The translations under genes and the position numbers were made by a program. Under the pieces are notes generated by a model that worked only from the letters and a program-made list of their open reading frames with translations, was not told where the DNA came from and did not search any database. This document shows positions 8,651 through 18,270 of a DNA stretch of 64,000 bases, one piece after another (positions within the stretch are counted from its first letter, which is position 1; each line of letters opens with the position of its first letter). The stretch is from Qipengyuania aestuarii (lineage in GTDB: Bacteria > Pseudomonadota > Alphaproteobacteria > Sphingomonadales > Sphingomonadaceae). Where the stretch lies: positions 558,001 to 622,000 of the forward strand of contig NZ_JAIGNP010000002.1 of assembly GCF_019711535.1 (NCBI RefSeq). The letters are read 5' to 3'.

Positions 8651-8676
8651 CGGTTGGTCAGTTGGACTTTCCGCGA

Positions 8677-9666
8677 TCAGTTCATGAAGCTGTCGGAAAT
8701 GTCGCAAGCAGCCGGGCCCAGAATAACGATAAACAGTACCGGCAGAATGAAGAGGATGAGCGGAACGGTCATAATCGCCGGCAGACGCGCTGCTTTCTCT
8801 TCTGCACGCATCATGCGCTCGTTGCGGAACTCAGCCGACAGCACACGCAGGGCGGATGCCAAGGGCGTACCGTAACGTTCTGTCTGCACCATGGTCGTCA
8901 CGACGCCTTTGACGGCTTCAAGATTTACGCGGAATGCGAGGTTGTCGAACGCTTTCTTGCGTTCGTTCAGGAATGACAGTTCGATCGCGGTTAGGGTGAA
9001 TTCTTCGCCGAGTTCCGGATAGGCTCTGCCCAATTCCTTGGCGACGCGATTGAATGCTGCATCGACGGTCAAACCAGCTTCGGCGCAAATGACGAGAAGG
9101 TCGATGGCATCCGGCAAGCCCTTTCGGATCGCGTCGGTGCGTTTGGTCGCGATGTTGGAGAGATAGATTTCCGGCCCCTTGTAGCCAAGGTACAGTGCCG
9201 CACCCAAAGCCGCCACACGCTTGAATTCCCAATCGGGATAAATCTCGATGCCGTAAAGCAGGATCGCGGCGATGCTCCCGAGGACAACTGGCAATATCAT
9301 GCGCAGAGCGATCAGGACGACGGCCACTTCTTTGTTGCGGAAGCCTGCCCAGGCCAGCTTCTGCTGCATTTCGTCGATTTGGCTCTGCTGAAGAACCTTC
9401 ATGCTGCCGAGGGTATCGCGCACCTTGTCGGTAGTACTCGAATTGCGAACCAGGCTCTGGCGTTTCTTGGCGCTTGCTGTGACAAGCCCGAGCTTCAGTT
9501 CTTCGCGCCGCCCTTCCAGGGCTTTGACGCGCTTTGCCATCGGATCCTTGATGGTCAACGCGGTATAAATTGCAAACACCACGGCCAAGGCTGCCACTCC
9601 GGCTAGGATCGATCCGACAAGCACGACATCGAAGCCGAGTAGGGTAGGGCCGGTTGAATTTTCCAT
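8677..9666 (-). CDS. tadC: Tad pilus inner-membrane platform protein TadC
   Basis: Type II secretion system F-domain protein, 329 residues. It has an N-terminal membrane segment (VVLVGSILAGVAALAVVFAIY), a central membrane pair, the GLPDAIDLLVICAEAGLTVDAAFNRVAKELG motif typical of TadC, and a C-terminal hydrophobic segment (MTVPLILFILPVLFIVILGP). With TadB it forms the inner-membrane base on which the pilus motor acts. It is the last gene of the minus-strand tad operon, 18 bases after tadB, and faces the terminator of the MarR gene. Confidence 0.93.
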   Translation of the reverse strand: MENSTGPTLLGFDVVLVGSILAGVAALAVVFAIYTALTIKDPMAKRVKALEGRREELKLGLVTASAKKRQSLVRNSSTTDKVRDTLGSMKVLQQSQIDEMQQKLAWAGFRNKEVAVVLIALRMILPVVLGSIAAILLYGIEIYPDWEFKRVAALGAALYLGYKGPEIYLSNIATKRTDAIRKGLPDAIDLLVICAEAGLTVDAAFNRVAKELGRAYPELGEEFTLTAIELSFLNERKKAFDNLAFRVNLEAVKGVVTTMVQTERYGTPLASALRVLSAEFRNERMMRAEEKAARLPAIMTVPLILFILPVLFIVILGPAACDISDSFMN

Positions 9667-9684
9667 TTTGTTCTTCCCTCCCGC

Positions 9685-10659
9685 TCAGATCTCGAAGCTG
9701 ACCATTTTCGCCATGATGAAGGCGCCAATGCTCATCCAGACCAAGCCGCCTAGTCCTGTCACGATCAAACGATCATCGGTAAAGAAGCCACCGACATAAC
9801 CCGGATTGATCGACCAGATCATGGTGAAGACGACGAAAGGAAGGGCCCCGACGATGTACGCGGAAGCCTTTGATTCCGAACTCATAGCACGGATCTTGAG
9901 CTTCATCTGAGAGCGCTTGCGAAGCACATCTGCAAGGTTTGATAGGGTCTCTGCAAGATTGCCGCCCGTTTCACGCTGAATGGCTAATGTGATGCAGAAA
10001 AAGTTGAATTCCGGGATATTGAGACGATTGGCCGTTTCCTGCAGAGATTCTTCCATCGTGCGACCGATCTTTATCCGTTCGACAATGGATTTGAATTCTT
10101 GACCTACCGGACCCGGAATTTCCTGCGCCACCACGCCGAGGGTTTCAGTCACGGGCAGACCTGAACGAAGACCACGAACAAGCAATTCGATTGCGTCAGG
10201 AAACTTGGCGTTGAATTGAGCAGTACGCCGCGAGATCGTCATGTTGACGGCGAGATGCGGTATGCCGGCTCCGAGAAAAATCCCTACAGCCAAAGCCAGA
10301 GCCAATGAACCCGACTGTAGATAGAGCAAAACGGCCGTAACGATGACCAGTCCAAGCGAAACGTATGCGTACTGGCTCAAGCTCCAGTTTTTGCCGGTCC
10401 GGTCCAGTCGAAGAGCCAAGGCAGCGATGCGCGATTCCGACCCGGCCTGGCGATATTGTTTTGGCTTGCGCGCCGCAATGGCTTTCTTGAGCTGGGATTC
10501 AACCTTGGCGTCAGTGCTTTCGGAATGTCGAAAGCGGAGTTGTTGCAGCCTTCTCTGACTGGCTTTCGCAACGTTCGGTCCCGCAAAAGCGGAATAAAGC
10601 AAGATGAGCAGAACCAGCATTCCGCCACTGATTAGTACGAGCTGGACCGTGTTCATCAT
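9685..10659 (-). CDS. tadB: Tad pilus inner-membrane platform protein TadB
   Basis: Type II secretion F-domain protein, 324 residues, partner of TadC. An N-terminal membrane helix (LVLISGGMLVLLILLYSAF) is followed by a basic cytosolic region, a membrane pair, FPDAIELLVRGLRSGLPVTETL (the F-domain signature) and two C-terminal membrane segments. Two overlapping ATGs exist (MMNTVQ); the first is used here. In most tad loci the motor ATPase gene cpaF/tadA lies directly upstream of tadB, but here the upstream gene is cpaE, 70 bases away. Confidence 0.93.
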   Translation of the reverse strand: MMNTVQLVLISGGMLVLLILLYSAFAGPNVAKASQRRLQQLRFRHSESTDAKVESQLKKAIAARKPKQYRQAGSESRIAALALRLDRTGKNWSLSQYAYVSLGLVIVTAVLLYLQSGSLALALAVGIFLGAGIPHLAVNMTISRRTAQFNAKFPDAIELLVRGLRSGLPVTETLGVVAQEIPGPVGQEFKSIVERIKIGRTMEESLQETANRLNIPEFNFFCITLAIQRETGGNLAETLSNLADVLRKRSQMKLKIRAMSSESKASAYIVGALPFVVFTMIWSINPGYVGGFFTDDRLIVTGLGGLVWMSIGAFIMAKMVSFEI

Positions 10660-10729
10660 GTAACTCCGTAAGCTGCAGTCTCGGATTTCGAAGGGGAAAG
10701 GCGCGAATGCTCGCCTAGCTCAGCCGAAT

Positions 10730-11983
10730 TCAGGCCGTCGCCTTTTCCTTTTTCGTCATCAGGCCCTTCAGGTCGAAACCCCCGAGCAATGATTTCTTTG
10801 CCGACTTTTCGTCATCCTCGCTGTCAGCTTCTCCCAGCCCGATAATTTGCGATGCAGCCTGCTTGATGCCAGCCGACATTTTGCTTGAAGCGCTTGCGTC
10901 GATAACGGTCTTGCCGAGCTTGGCGGCTGAGATTGCTGCTTTCTGATCGAGTGGGATGGAAACGTCGATCTTACGTTCAATAGATGCTTCGAAGTCGGCT
11001 TTGCTGATCTCGGAAGCTCCCGGCTGGACCCTGTTGGCAATGACGAGCGGAGTGACATGCCCGGCATTCGTCTTTAGCCAAGAGAGAATACGAATAGTGT
11101 CACGCGCCGAAGCCAGGCTCATTTCGCACACTACTGCCGCAACGTTCACCTCGTTCAGAACATGCGGGAAATTGATCAGCATGTTGCGCGGCAAATCGAT
11201 CAGCGTCATTTCAAAGGCGTGGCGAAACTCCTCTTGGAGTTGCAGGAAAGCTGCGCCATCTGTCATGAGCGGCGAGTTGATCGGTGCCTCTGCCGAGAGT
11301 ATGGCTAGATTGTCGTTGGCGCGGATCATGGCGCGCTCGATGAAGAGGCCATCGATACGACTGGGGTTGTCGATTGCATCGGTAAGGCCGCGCCCAGGCT
11401 CGAGATCGAGCGTCAGTGCACCGGTGCCGAAATGGACATCTAGATCAAGCAATGCAGTCGGCATGCGCTTATCGGTGCTATAGTGCCACGCAAGAGAAGT
11501 CGCGAGTGTCGACGCTCCTACCCCACCGCGCGTGCCGATGATCGCTGCGGAGATATGATTCTTTGCCTGTTCGGCTTCGCCGCCGCGTGGCGCAGAGAAA
11601 ACGGCTTGGGCGTTATTCAGCGAGTCCCTCAAAACCGCAGCCGATAAAGGCTTGAGCAGATAGTCGTGAATACCGCTCGAGATGAGATCGCGGTAAAGGC
11701 GTACGTCATTGACTTGGCCGATGGCAATCACGACGGTGCCCGGCTCGCAAACTTCTGCCAAAGCATTGATGTCATTAAGCGGATCACCGCTTTCGGAAAG
11801 ATCCACCATCAGGATATTGGGGCTGGCCGAGACGGAGAGCGACTGAACGGCGTTACGCAGTCCGCCCTTATTGCACTTCTCGGGCTGCCAACCGAGCTCG
11901 ATGACTACCGGGCGGAGCACATCCAGAGCGGTTTCGTCACAAATATATGCAGCGAAGGGATCGCGGTTTGCAGGCATGTTCAT
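10730..11983 (-). CDS. cpaE: Tad pilus localisation ATPase CpaE/TadZ
   Basis: A 417-residue MinD/ParA-like protein. The N-terminal 120 residues look like an atypical receiver domain (ILMVDLSESGDP, VVIAIGQVNDV, DYLLKPLSAAVL), followed by a deviant Walker A GTRGGVGAST, the switch-like LLDLDVHFGTGAL and LIDLPRN. CpaE/TadZ places the pilus machine at the pole and is usually a weak ATPase because the Walker lysine is missing, as here. The C-terminus is charged (SEDDEKSAKK). The start lies four bases after the cpaD stop with GGAGGAGG inside the cpaD end, implying translational coupling. Confidence 0.9.
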   Translation of the reverse strand: MNMPANRDPFAAYICDETALDVLRPVVIELGWQPEKCNKGGLRNAVQSLSVSASPNILMVDLSESGDPLNDINALAEVCEPGTVVIAIGQVNDVRLYRDLISSGIHDYLLKPLSAAVLRDSLNNAQAVFSAPRGGEAEQAKNHISAAIIGTRGGVGASTLATSLAWHYSTDKRMPTALLDLDVHFGTGALTLDLEPGRGLTDAIDNPSRIDGLFIERAMIRANDNLAILSAEAPINSPLMTDGAAFLQLQEEFRHAFEMTLIDLPRNMLINFPHVLNEVNVAAVVCEMSLASARDTIRILSWLKTNAGHVTPLVIANRVQPGASEISKADFEASIERKIDVSIPLDQKAAISAAKLGKTVIDASASSKMSAGIKQAASQIIGLGEADSEDDEKSAKKSLLGGFDLKGLMTKKEKATA

Positions 11984-11986
11984 GGC

Positions 11987-12637
11987 TTACTGGCCTCCTC
12001 CGGTACTGACCGCGGAAAGGCCGCCAGCGCCGGTCGGATCCTTGTCGCGATATGTTTTTATGGCTTTTGTCGACGTGGTAACAACGGTCTCACCAGTACC
12101 TTCCTGACCCCTGATAAGGTCTTCAGGATTGGCGATCATTGCGGCCAGATTGCTGTTCGTCGCACATCCGTAATTCGGATTGGTCGAATTACTCGGGTTC
12201 CACTCTGCTGTGTGGGACCAGTCGGGGCATCCCGGAACGGAAGCCGACGTCCTGGTAATTATAACCCTTGCTTGGCCTGAACCGAGCGTTCCCGTGGTGA
12301 GTGGAGCGCCCTCATCGACCATCAGGCCATAACGGCCTGCGATCGTGGCAACGTCGTCTTTGACCGCTACGTTGTTGGATGAGGCGTCGATTGAAATCCG
12401 ATCCCCATAACGCAGATCCATGGTCTCAAACCAGTCGGCTAACCGGCGCTGTTCGGAGACCGCTAAGCCCGCGCCGCTGGTGTTTAGATCCAATGCATAA
12501 TTGGATCGTTCAACGATCGGCTGATTGACGCTGTAAAGCGAACGGTTTTCCATATTCATGGGGCCACAGGAGGCTGAGGCCAGCGCAAGGACCGCTGCGA
12601 GTGGAGCGGCGAATTTTCGAGTAGTGAAAAATGGCAT
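11987..12637 (-). CDS. cpaD: Tad pilus outer-membrane lipoprotein CpaD
   Basis: CpaD-family pilus biogenesis lipoprotein, 216 residues. The signal peptide ends in a lipobox (LALASASC), so it should be anchored in the outer membrane beside the secretin. Family-typical parts are SEQRRLADWF, YGDRISID and the CPDWSHTAEWNPSNSTNPNYGCATNSNLAAMIANPEDLI region near the C-terminus, given here only as a signature. I chose the ATG at 12637 because GAGGGAG lies 6-7 bases upstream; a TTG seven codons earlier would overlap the cpaC stop. Confidence 0.92.
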   Translation of the reverse strand: MPFFTTRKFAAPLAAVLALASASCGPMNMENRSLYSVNQPIVERSNYALDLNTSGAGLAVSEQRRLADWFETMDLRYGDRISIDASSNNVAVKDDVATIAGRYGLMVDEGAPLTTGTLGSGQARVIITRTSASVPGCPDWSHTAEWNPSNSTNPNYGCATNSNLAAMIANPEDLIRGQEGTGETVVTTSTKAIKTYRDKDPTGAGGLSAVSTGGGQ

Positions 12638-12650
12638 GAATTGCTCCCTC

Positions 12651-14195
12651 TTATTCAAAGCTGAAGCCAGGTTTGGCCGCTGCAGTCGTCGGATTAGCTT
12701 GCTTTTGATCAGTCACCGCAATCGCTCCGCTGTCTTGGGCGGAACCCCTGGAAATGGCCGGGGTAGCTTCCGTAGTGACCGCAGTTGCCGAAGGTCGTTT
12801 CGCCCCCGAAACACCGTCTGCTTCACGGAATTGCATCAGCCGCTGAAGCTCGGTGGGCTTCAGATACGCATCAGTGGGGAGGCTGATTTCGTTCTCGTTG
12901 ACTGGCTTGACGAGGTAAGGCGTAACCACGATGACTAATTCGGTCTCGCCTTTTTGGTAAGTTGTTGAACGGAAAAGATTACCAAGGACCGGAATGTCGC
13001 CGAGTCCTGGCGCTTTTTCGATGGCGTTTTGAGAATTATTCGAAAGCAGCCCCGCGATAACGAAGCTTTGCCCCGAACCCAGTTCAACGGTCGTTTCTGC
13101 CCGGCGCGTGACCAGCGCAGGAATTTGGAAACCGCCAACTTGGATAGCGTTCTGATTGGAAATCTCCGAAACTTCCGGGCGCACACGCATCGAAATCCTG
13201 CCGTTGGCAAGAACCGTCGGAGTATAGGAAAGGCTTACCCCGTACGGCTTGAAAGTGATGCTCGTCGAACCAAGCCCGCCGCTTGACGGCACGGGAAATT
13301 CCCCACCAGCGAGAAATTCCGCGGTTTCCCCAGAGAGCGCAGTGAGGTTCGGTTCTGAAAGGGTTGTCACCAGGCCCTGGTTTTCAGCGAGGTCTAGCGC
13401 TGAGAGAACATCTAGACCTAGGATTTTGCCCGCGAAGCCCAGAGTGCTCCCTTGCCCAGTCGTGGGGACGCTCGTCCCGCCCTGCGTGACCTGATTGAAG
13501 CCAACGCCGAGTCCGGCGGGACCATCGGGCGTGAAGATGGGAACTCCGTTGGGAAACCCCTGGCCAATTCCGAACCTGAACCCACTTGTAGCGTCGACGG
13601 TCGCCAGGTTGACGCCAAGAGCCCGAACAACGCTGCGGCCGACTTCGGCGACCTTGACGCGGAGGTTGACCTGCAAGGGTGTTGCCATCCGCAACCGGCT
13701 GATGACATTGAATTCGTCACCTACATAGGCCTCGACCAAGGCTTGCGCGTCGGCGGCATCTTCCGGAGCCCCTACGGTTCCGGTAAGAAGGATCGTGTTC
13801 GTCCCCATCGTTGCCACGTTTACCTTCGCTTGAGGCATGGCGAGGTTCAGCATCTGATCAATGCTGGAGATGTTCGATCCCACACGCACATTTGCGGACC
13901 AGATAATCTGACCTGATGCGTTGCTCGCGTAGACGGTCGTTTCGCCGCCGGCTTTGCCGAAGAGGTAGAGCTGCCGCTGCGACTTGATCTGGACATCTGC
14001 CACGCCATCATCCGCGATGAAGACATCCGACATCGAGCCAGGAATGTTGATGAGCTCGCCGCGCCCGATCGAAAGGACGATGTCTTGGTTGGGACGGATT
14101 ACGGACTGTGCCGTTGCCGTGGTCGCCGGAGCAGCGGCTAGCGGTGCAAGCGCGATGCTGGCAAACAGCAGTTTGGTGGTGAGACGACGTTTCAT
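12651..14195 (-). CDS. cpaC: Tad pilus secretin CpaC/RcpA
   Basis: Outer-membrane secretin, 514 residues, the channel for the Flp pilus. A signal peptide (ending ATATAQS-like) is followed by a pilus-formation N-domain (LSIGRGELINIPG), a BON-like segment (TILLTGTVGAPEDAADAQALVEAYV) and the secretin domain with VPSSGGLGSTSITFKPYGVSL and the conserved EKAPGLGDIPVLGNLFRS. A proline/threonine-rich tail follows. It sits 13 bases upstream of cpaD and 38 bases after cpaB. Confidence 0.94.
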   Translation of the reverse strand: MKRRLTTKLLFASIALAPLAAAPATTATAQSVIRPNQDIVLSIGRGELINIPGSMSDVFIADDGVADVQIKSQRQLYLFGKAGGETTVYASNASGQIIWSANVRVGSNISSIDQMLNLAMPQAKVNVATMGTNTILLTGTVGAPEDAADAQALVEAYVGDEFNVISRLRMATPLQVNLRVKVAEVGRSVVRALGVNLATVDATSGFRFGIGQGFPNGVPIFTPDGPAGLGVGFNQVTQGGTSVPTTGQGSTLGFAGKILGLDVLSALDLAENQGLVTTLSEPNLTALSGETAEFLAGGEFPVPSSGGLGSTSITFKPYGVSLSYTPTVLANGRISMRVRPEVSEISNQNAIQVGGFQIPALVTRRAETTVELGSGQSFVIAGLLSNNSQNAIEKAPGLGDIPVLGNLFRSTTYQKGETELVIVVTPYLVKPVNENEISLPTDAYLKPTELQRLMQFREADGVSGAKRPSATAVTTEATPAISRGSAQDSGAIAVTDQKQANPTTAAAKPGFSFE

Positions 14196-14233
14196 GGACT
14201 TGCCCCTAGAGTGACTTATTGTCAGCTTCGTTT

Positions 14234-15304
14234 TTAACGGATGGTGCTCATGGCGGACGGGACGGTCTGACCCGCATTGGCCACCCCGCCGCCGACTGCG
14301 CTTGCGAGGCCGCCGGATCCGATGCTGACGTTTTCGCTTCGCTTCCCGCGAGTTACGGTAACGGTGGGCCCGGTACGAACCGGAGCTCCGCCGCCGATCT
14401 CGCCACCACCAGATGGTGCGGAACGAATCGGTGCCGGCATTGAGCTGCGCTGGAAGCGCGATACGTCGCCACCGGTTACGAAAGTGCTTTTACCATCGTC
14501 AGGGCGGCTTGCGATTTCGCGAAGAAGCCGCTCTTCTTCTGCAGGTGACGTGCCCTCTGGAATAACAACGTCTCCAGAAGCGATGGCGCGCTCGAGTTCG
14601 CTGTGGCTGTCGGCGAGAGGCCGAAGTGCCAAGCTTAGCGAGCCCAGTGTCTGCGCTACAGCAACCTTTTCGGCAATCGTCGGGGTTACTTCCAGCGTTA
14701 CGGTACGGTAAGATTTGACTCGGGTTTGGCCTTCCACAGTTTGCTGGCTGGTCGACTGATCGGTTGCGAGAACGCGTAGGTTGCGAAGGATCGTCTCCGA
14801 TGCCTTGAGCGCAGCGCCCTCGCCAGACACGGATTGCGTGAGAACCATGTCGACACGATCACCCGGGAAGACAAACCCGGCCACGGCAGCTTTGACATCT
14901 ACAGGAACGGTGATGGCGCGCATTCCAGGCGTGAGTGCAGCGGCAAGGAAACCGCGATCGCCAGGGCTGACAAGCGACCCCTGAGTGACCGGTTCGCCAG
15001 CAGTTACTGCGTGGCGTACCACAGTGCCAAGCAGCTGTTCTACATTGGCTTCACCGTCCAGGAAGTAGGCATCCTGCACAAGTTCCTTCGGCCAAAGCTG
15101 ATAGCCGATGGCGTCCGCGGTTATGATCGTGCCGATGGGCAAAGCCCGCTGTGCGACGAGCACTTTGGGTCCTTGATTCTCAACCACCGCCGCGGCCTCC
15201 GCTTGCGGGGCGGCAGCGCCTGCAAAGATGCTGCGTGCAATAAGAGCGGTCCCGATCGCAACGATCAGTGCACTTACCAGCAGAACCAGTTTCTTCCTAT
15301 CCAT
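14234..15304 (-). CDS. cpaB: Flp pilus assembly protein CpaB/RcpC
   Basis: CpaB family, 356 residues. One N-terminal membrane helix (LVLLVSALIVAIGTALIARSIF) is followed by a SAF domain (KVLVAQRALPIGTIITADAIGYQLWP) and the RcpC/CpaB domain (PGMRAITVPVDVKAAVAGFVFPGDRVDMV). The protein is periplasmic and modulates secretin assembly and pilus stability. The C-terminus is Gly/Arg/Thr-rich and probably disordered. It lies 88 bases downstream of the prepilin peptidase gene. Confidence 0.93.
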   Translation of the reverse strand: MDRKKLVLLVSALIVAIGTALIARSIFAGAAAPQAEAAAVVENQGPKVLVAQRALPIGTIITADAIGYQLWPKELVQDAYFLDGEANVEQLLGTVVRHAVTAGEPVTQGSLVSPGDRGFLAAALTPGMRAITVPVDVKAAVAGFVFPGDRVDMVLTQSVSGEGAALKASETILRNLRVLATDQSTSQQTVEGQTRVKSYRTVTLEVTPTIAEKVAVAQTLGSLSLALRPLADSHSELERAIASGDVVIPEGTSPAEEERLLREIASRPDDGKSTFVTGGDVSRFQRSSMPAPIRSAPSGGGEIGGGAPVRTGPTVTVTRGKRSENVSIGSGGLASAVGGGVANAGQTVPSAMSTIR

Positions 15305-15392
15305 GGCTTGTCAGCCCTCTCAGTTAGCCCGGCAGATTCGATGCGGGCGGGTATGACTTTGTTCTTAAGTAGCGATTGGTTAAAATCGCGTT

Positions 15393-16106
15393 TCAGCCCG
15401 CAAGGACTGGCGCAATATCCGGTCCAAGCGCGGTGGCCACGACCCATAGGCCAGCGATGGAGATGGCCAGGCCATACGGTATGCGCGGCTGGTGTTTATG
15501 CCGGCGAATGATTTTGATCGAAGCGAGAGTGACCAGCGCAAGCAACGCGATTGGTGCCACCGCCATGGCGATCGTCACGCCAACATTGCTTTCGACCGAT
15601 TCGCCAAGCGCGTGAGGTAAAGCGAACCGAGGTCCTCCGAGAATGGAGCTTGCGAAGACAGCTGCGATGAGTGTGCAGCCAATCAGGATCGCGGTATCTC
15701 TGAGGGGTTTCGCGCCGACAATATTAGAGCGGGATACGCCCCAAATGCCCATGACCAGCGTCAATACCCAGCCGACCATTGCCATGATCAGCACGAGCCC
15801 AACAAATTCCATGGGCGGAAACCAGAGCGCCAGTGCCGTCAGAAGCTTGAGATCGCCGCCGCCCATCTGGCCTATGGCAAAAAAGAGAGCGCAGATGGCA
15901 AAGGTGATTCCTGCCAGGCCCAATTGAAAGGCGATGCCGGGCCAAACCTCCAAGCCAGTTGCCAACCAGAACAGAGGCGCCCCCGCTGCGATAGCGACAT
16001 TCAGCCTGTTGCTGATTATCCGACTTTTGAGGTCGGTGAATGCCGCTACTATCAGCGCCATTGCCAAGGCGCCGAGCAGCACATAGGTGAAAATCACATT
16101 GTCCAT
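15393..16106 (-). CDS. cpaA: Prepilin peptidase CpaA (A24 family)
   Basis: Aspartic membrane peptidase of 237 residues that processes Flp pilin and pseudopilins. The two catalytic aspartates are visible: one in AFTDLKSRIIS and one in the GGGD motif MGGGDLK, with several hydrophobic membrane segments around them. It is the first gene of the minus-strand tad operon. No flp pilin gene precedes it in the 92 bases before the divergent hydrolase start, so the pilin must be elsewhere or absent. Confidence 0.92.
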   Translation of the reverse strand: MDNVIFTYVLLGALAMALIVAAFTDLKSRIISNRLNVAIAAGAPLFWLATGLEVWPGIAFQLGLAGITFAICALFFAIGQMGGGDLKLLTALALWFPPMEFVGLVLIMAMVGWVLTLVMGIWGVSRSNIVGAKPLRDTAILIGCTLIAAVFASSILGGPRFALPHALGESVESNVGVTIAMAVAPIALLALVTLASIKIIRRHKHQPRIPYGLAISIAGLWVVATALGPDIAPVLAG

Positions 16107-16198
16107 TGCACCGTCCCGAACTTCTATCGAGAGGTGTGTCTACAGATACATGCTTACTAAAAAGTAACCATGTGTATCGCGTCTAACGGAGGTTTCCC

Positions 16199-17176
16199 AT
16201 TCCCGCCCCGCTGACTTCGCAAAGCGCTGCGCCTATCGAGCGCCGGACGATTCCAGTCCATGCCGTGGAGAGCAAGTGGTTCGCGGAAGATGGACACGAA
16301 TTGCGCCGCATCGATTGGCCCGGGGTTGGCGCTGAGAAGCGCGGATCGATCCTGTTTCTTCCCGGCCGCGCCGACTTTTTCGAAAAATATCTCGAAAGCC
16401 TCGAAGAATGGCATCGGGCAGGGTGGGCGGTTACAGCAGCGGACTGGCGCGGTCAGGCGGGGTCCGGGCGTTTGGGAAATGACGACGTGACCGGACATGT
16501 GGAAGATTTTGGCGATTGGGTCGCCGATCTGTCCTATTTCTGGAGGGCCTGGAAAAGGTCTACGCCCGGTCCGCATGTGTTGATCGGTCATTCAATGGGT
16601 GGTCACATCGTGACCCGCGCGCTCGTCGAAAAAACAGTGGACCCGGACGCGGTTGTCCTGTCGGCTCCGATGCTCGAGATGGCCGGGCCTCCACTGCCTC
16701 TTGCAATACTTCATTCCGTTGCGCGCTTGATGAACCGTATTGGGTCGCCTCAGCGACAGGCTTGGAAATGGAGCGAGAAGCCCGGGGAAATGCCTTCACG
16801 CAGGCGCGACCTGCTCACACATGACGACGCGCGTTATGAAGATGAACTATACTGGCGCGAACACAGGCCGTCTCTGGTTATGGGGCCGGGAAGTTGGAGG
16901 TGGGTCGAACAGGCCTACGCGTCGATCCGCAAGCTGGAGACGCCGGGGGGCATGGAAAAGGTGAACGTTCCGGTCCTGATAATCTCCACTTCAAACGACA
17001 AACTGGTAAAGCATGAGGCTGCGGTGCGAGCTTCCACTCGCTTGCCGCATGGTGAATTGGTTGCGTTCGGCGACGAGGCGCGCCACGAAATCTTGCGTGA
17101 GATTCCCGCCGTGCGTCACCGGGCCATGCAAGCTATCTCCGAATTCCTCAATCGGGTGGTACCCCGACCGAAGTGA
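16199..17176 (+). CDS. Alpha/beta hydrolase (lysophospholipase-like), probable ATT start
   Basis: Serine hydrolase of the PldB/lysophospholipase group. The nucleophile elbow is GHSMGG, the acid is likely in STSNDKLV, and the histidine in EARHEILRE. The first conventional start is GTG at 16265, giving 303 residues. However, the frame is open back to 16187 and a near-perfect GGAGG (16188-16192) lies six bases before ATT at 16199. The peptide between (IERRTIPVHAVESKW) looks like the usual N-terminus of this family. I therefore place the start at ATT, with GTG 16265 as fallback. The stop overlaps the start of the FAD oxidoreductase gene. Confidence 0.82.
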   Translation: MPAPLTSQSAAPIERRTIPVHAVESKWFAEDGHELRRIDWPGVGAEKRGSILFLPGRADFFEKYLESLEEWHRAGWAVTAADWRGQAGSGRLGNDDVTGHVEDFGDWVADLSYFWRAWKRSTPGPHVLIGHSMGGHIVTRALVEKTVDPDAVVLSAPMLEMAGPPLPLAILHSVARLMNRIGSPQRQAWKWSEKPGEMPSRRRDLLTHDDARYEDELYWREHRPSLVMGPGSWRWVEQAYASIRKLETPGGMEKVNVPVLIISTSNDKLVKHEAAVRASTRLPHGELVAFGDEARHEILREIPAVRHRAMQAISEFLNRVVPRPK

Positions 17177-18270
17177 AAACTTATGATTTTGCCATCATCG
17201 GGGCCGGGATTGCCGGCGCGAGCCTTGCGGCCGAACTTGGGCAGCATGGAGCTCATGTCCTGCTGCTCGAAGCGGAGGATCAGCCTGGTTACCATGCGAC
17301 TGGTCGATCCGCAGCTTTCTGGGACGAATGTTACGGCGGTCCGGAAATTGTCCCGCTGACGCTGGCCTCTGGCGCATATCTGCGGGACCACGGTTTTCTC
17401 ACCAAGCGCGGTGCTCTCTACATTGGCAGGCAATCGGATGAGGAACGTCTCGCCAGCTTCATGGACCGGTTTTCGGATACAGGAGCGGGAATAGAGCGAG
17501 TGGGCGCCTCGATGTTACACGCGCACGTGGCTGGGCTGCGGACCGATTGGACAGGTGGTATTTGGGAGCCTGCATGCGCTGACATTGATGTGGCCGGTCT
17601 GCATGCTCATTTCCTGGCGCTTTGCCGAGCAGAGAAGGTAGATTTGGAATGCCGGGCGGCCTTAAAGACTGCAGATCGAATCAAAAATTCTTGGCGGCTG
17701 GATTGCGGCAAGGCCGGGATCTTTGCCGCTTCGGTTCTTGTTAACGCGGCGGGTGCGTGGGCGGATGATGTCGCGGTGAGGGTTGGTGCGAGCGCTATTG
17801 GAATTCAGCCTCTGCTCCGCACAGTGGTTCAGCTTCGCACCGATCCAGCGCCGGCACCTGATCAACCACTGGTGCTCGATATTTCGGGCAATTTCTACTT
17901 TAAACCTGAAGCCGGTCGGCTCTGGTTGAGCCCGCATGATGAAAAACCGAGTGAGCCATGCGACGCAGCACCGGAAGAGCTGGCAGTCGCGACGGCGATC
18001 CACCGATTGGAGCAGGTTGTAAATTGGAAGGTCGAAGCCGTTGAGAAGCGGTGGGCTGGCCTGCGCAGCTTCGCTCCCGATCGGCTGCCCATTTACGGGT
18101 TCGATCCTCGCGTGGAAGGCTTTGCGTGGTTCGCGGGGCAGGGCGGCTTCGGCATTCAGACATCACCCGCTGCCGCCAGATTGGTCGCGCAGCTATTACT
18201 TGGCGAACCACGTGACGAAATGACCCGATGCCTTGATGCATCACTTTATGATCCATCCCGATTTTATTAG
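17173..18270 (+). CDS. FAD-dependent oxidoreductase (DAO family)
   Basis: Flavoprotein of 365 residues in the D-amino-acid/glycine oxidase superfamily. The dinucleotide motif [13 protein letters not shown] is at residues 9-21 followed by the acidic strand end LLLEAE and [11 protein letters not shown]. The C-terminal FAD contact is [16 protein letters not shown]. Sequence resembles D-arginine dehydrogenase-like enzymes that use a respiratory acceptor, but the substrate is not certain. It starts with GTG overlapping the preceding TGA (GTGA), so the two genes are coupled. Its stop overlaps the convergent rnhA stop. Confidence 0.88.
   Translation: MKTYDFAIIGAGIAGASLAAELGQHGAHVLLLEAEDQPGYHATGRSAAFWDECYGGPEIVPLTLASGAYLRDHGFLTKRGALYIGRQSDEERLASFMDRFSDTGAGIERVGASMLHAHVAGLRTDWTGGIWEPACADIDVAGLHAHFLALCRAEKVDLECRAALKTADRIKNSWRLDCGKAGIFAASVLVNAAGAWADDVAVRVGASAIGIQPLLRTVVQLRTDPAPAPDQPLVLDISGNFYFKPEAGRLWLSPHDEKPSEPCDAAPEELAVATAIHRLEQVVNWKVEAVEKRWAGLRSFAPDRLPIYGFDPRVEGFAWFAGQGGFGIQTSPAAARLVAQLLLGEPRDEMTRCLDASLYDPSRFY

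Noticed and set aside
16107..16198. Searched for a flp pilin gene upstream of cpaA
   Set aside because: The 92-base gap is too short and shows no pilin-like frame with a G/xxxE cleavage region.
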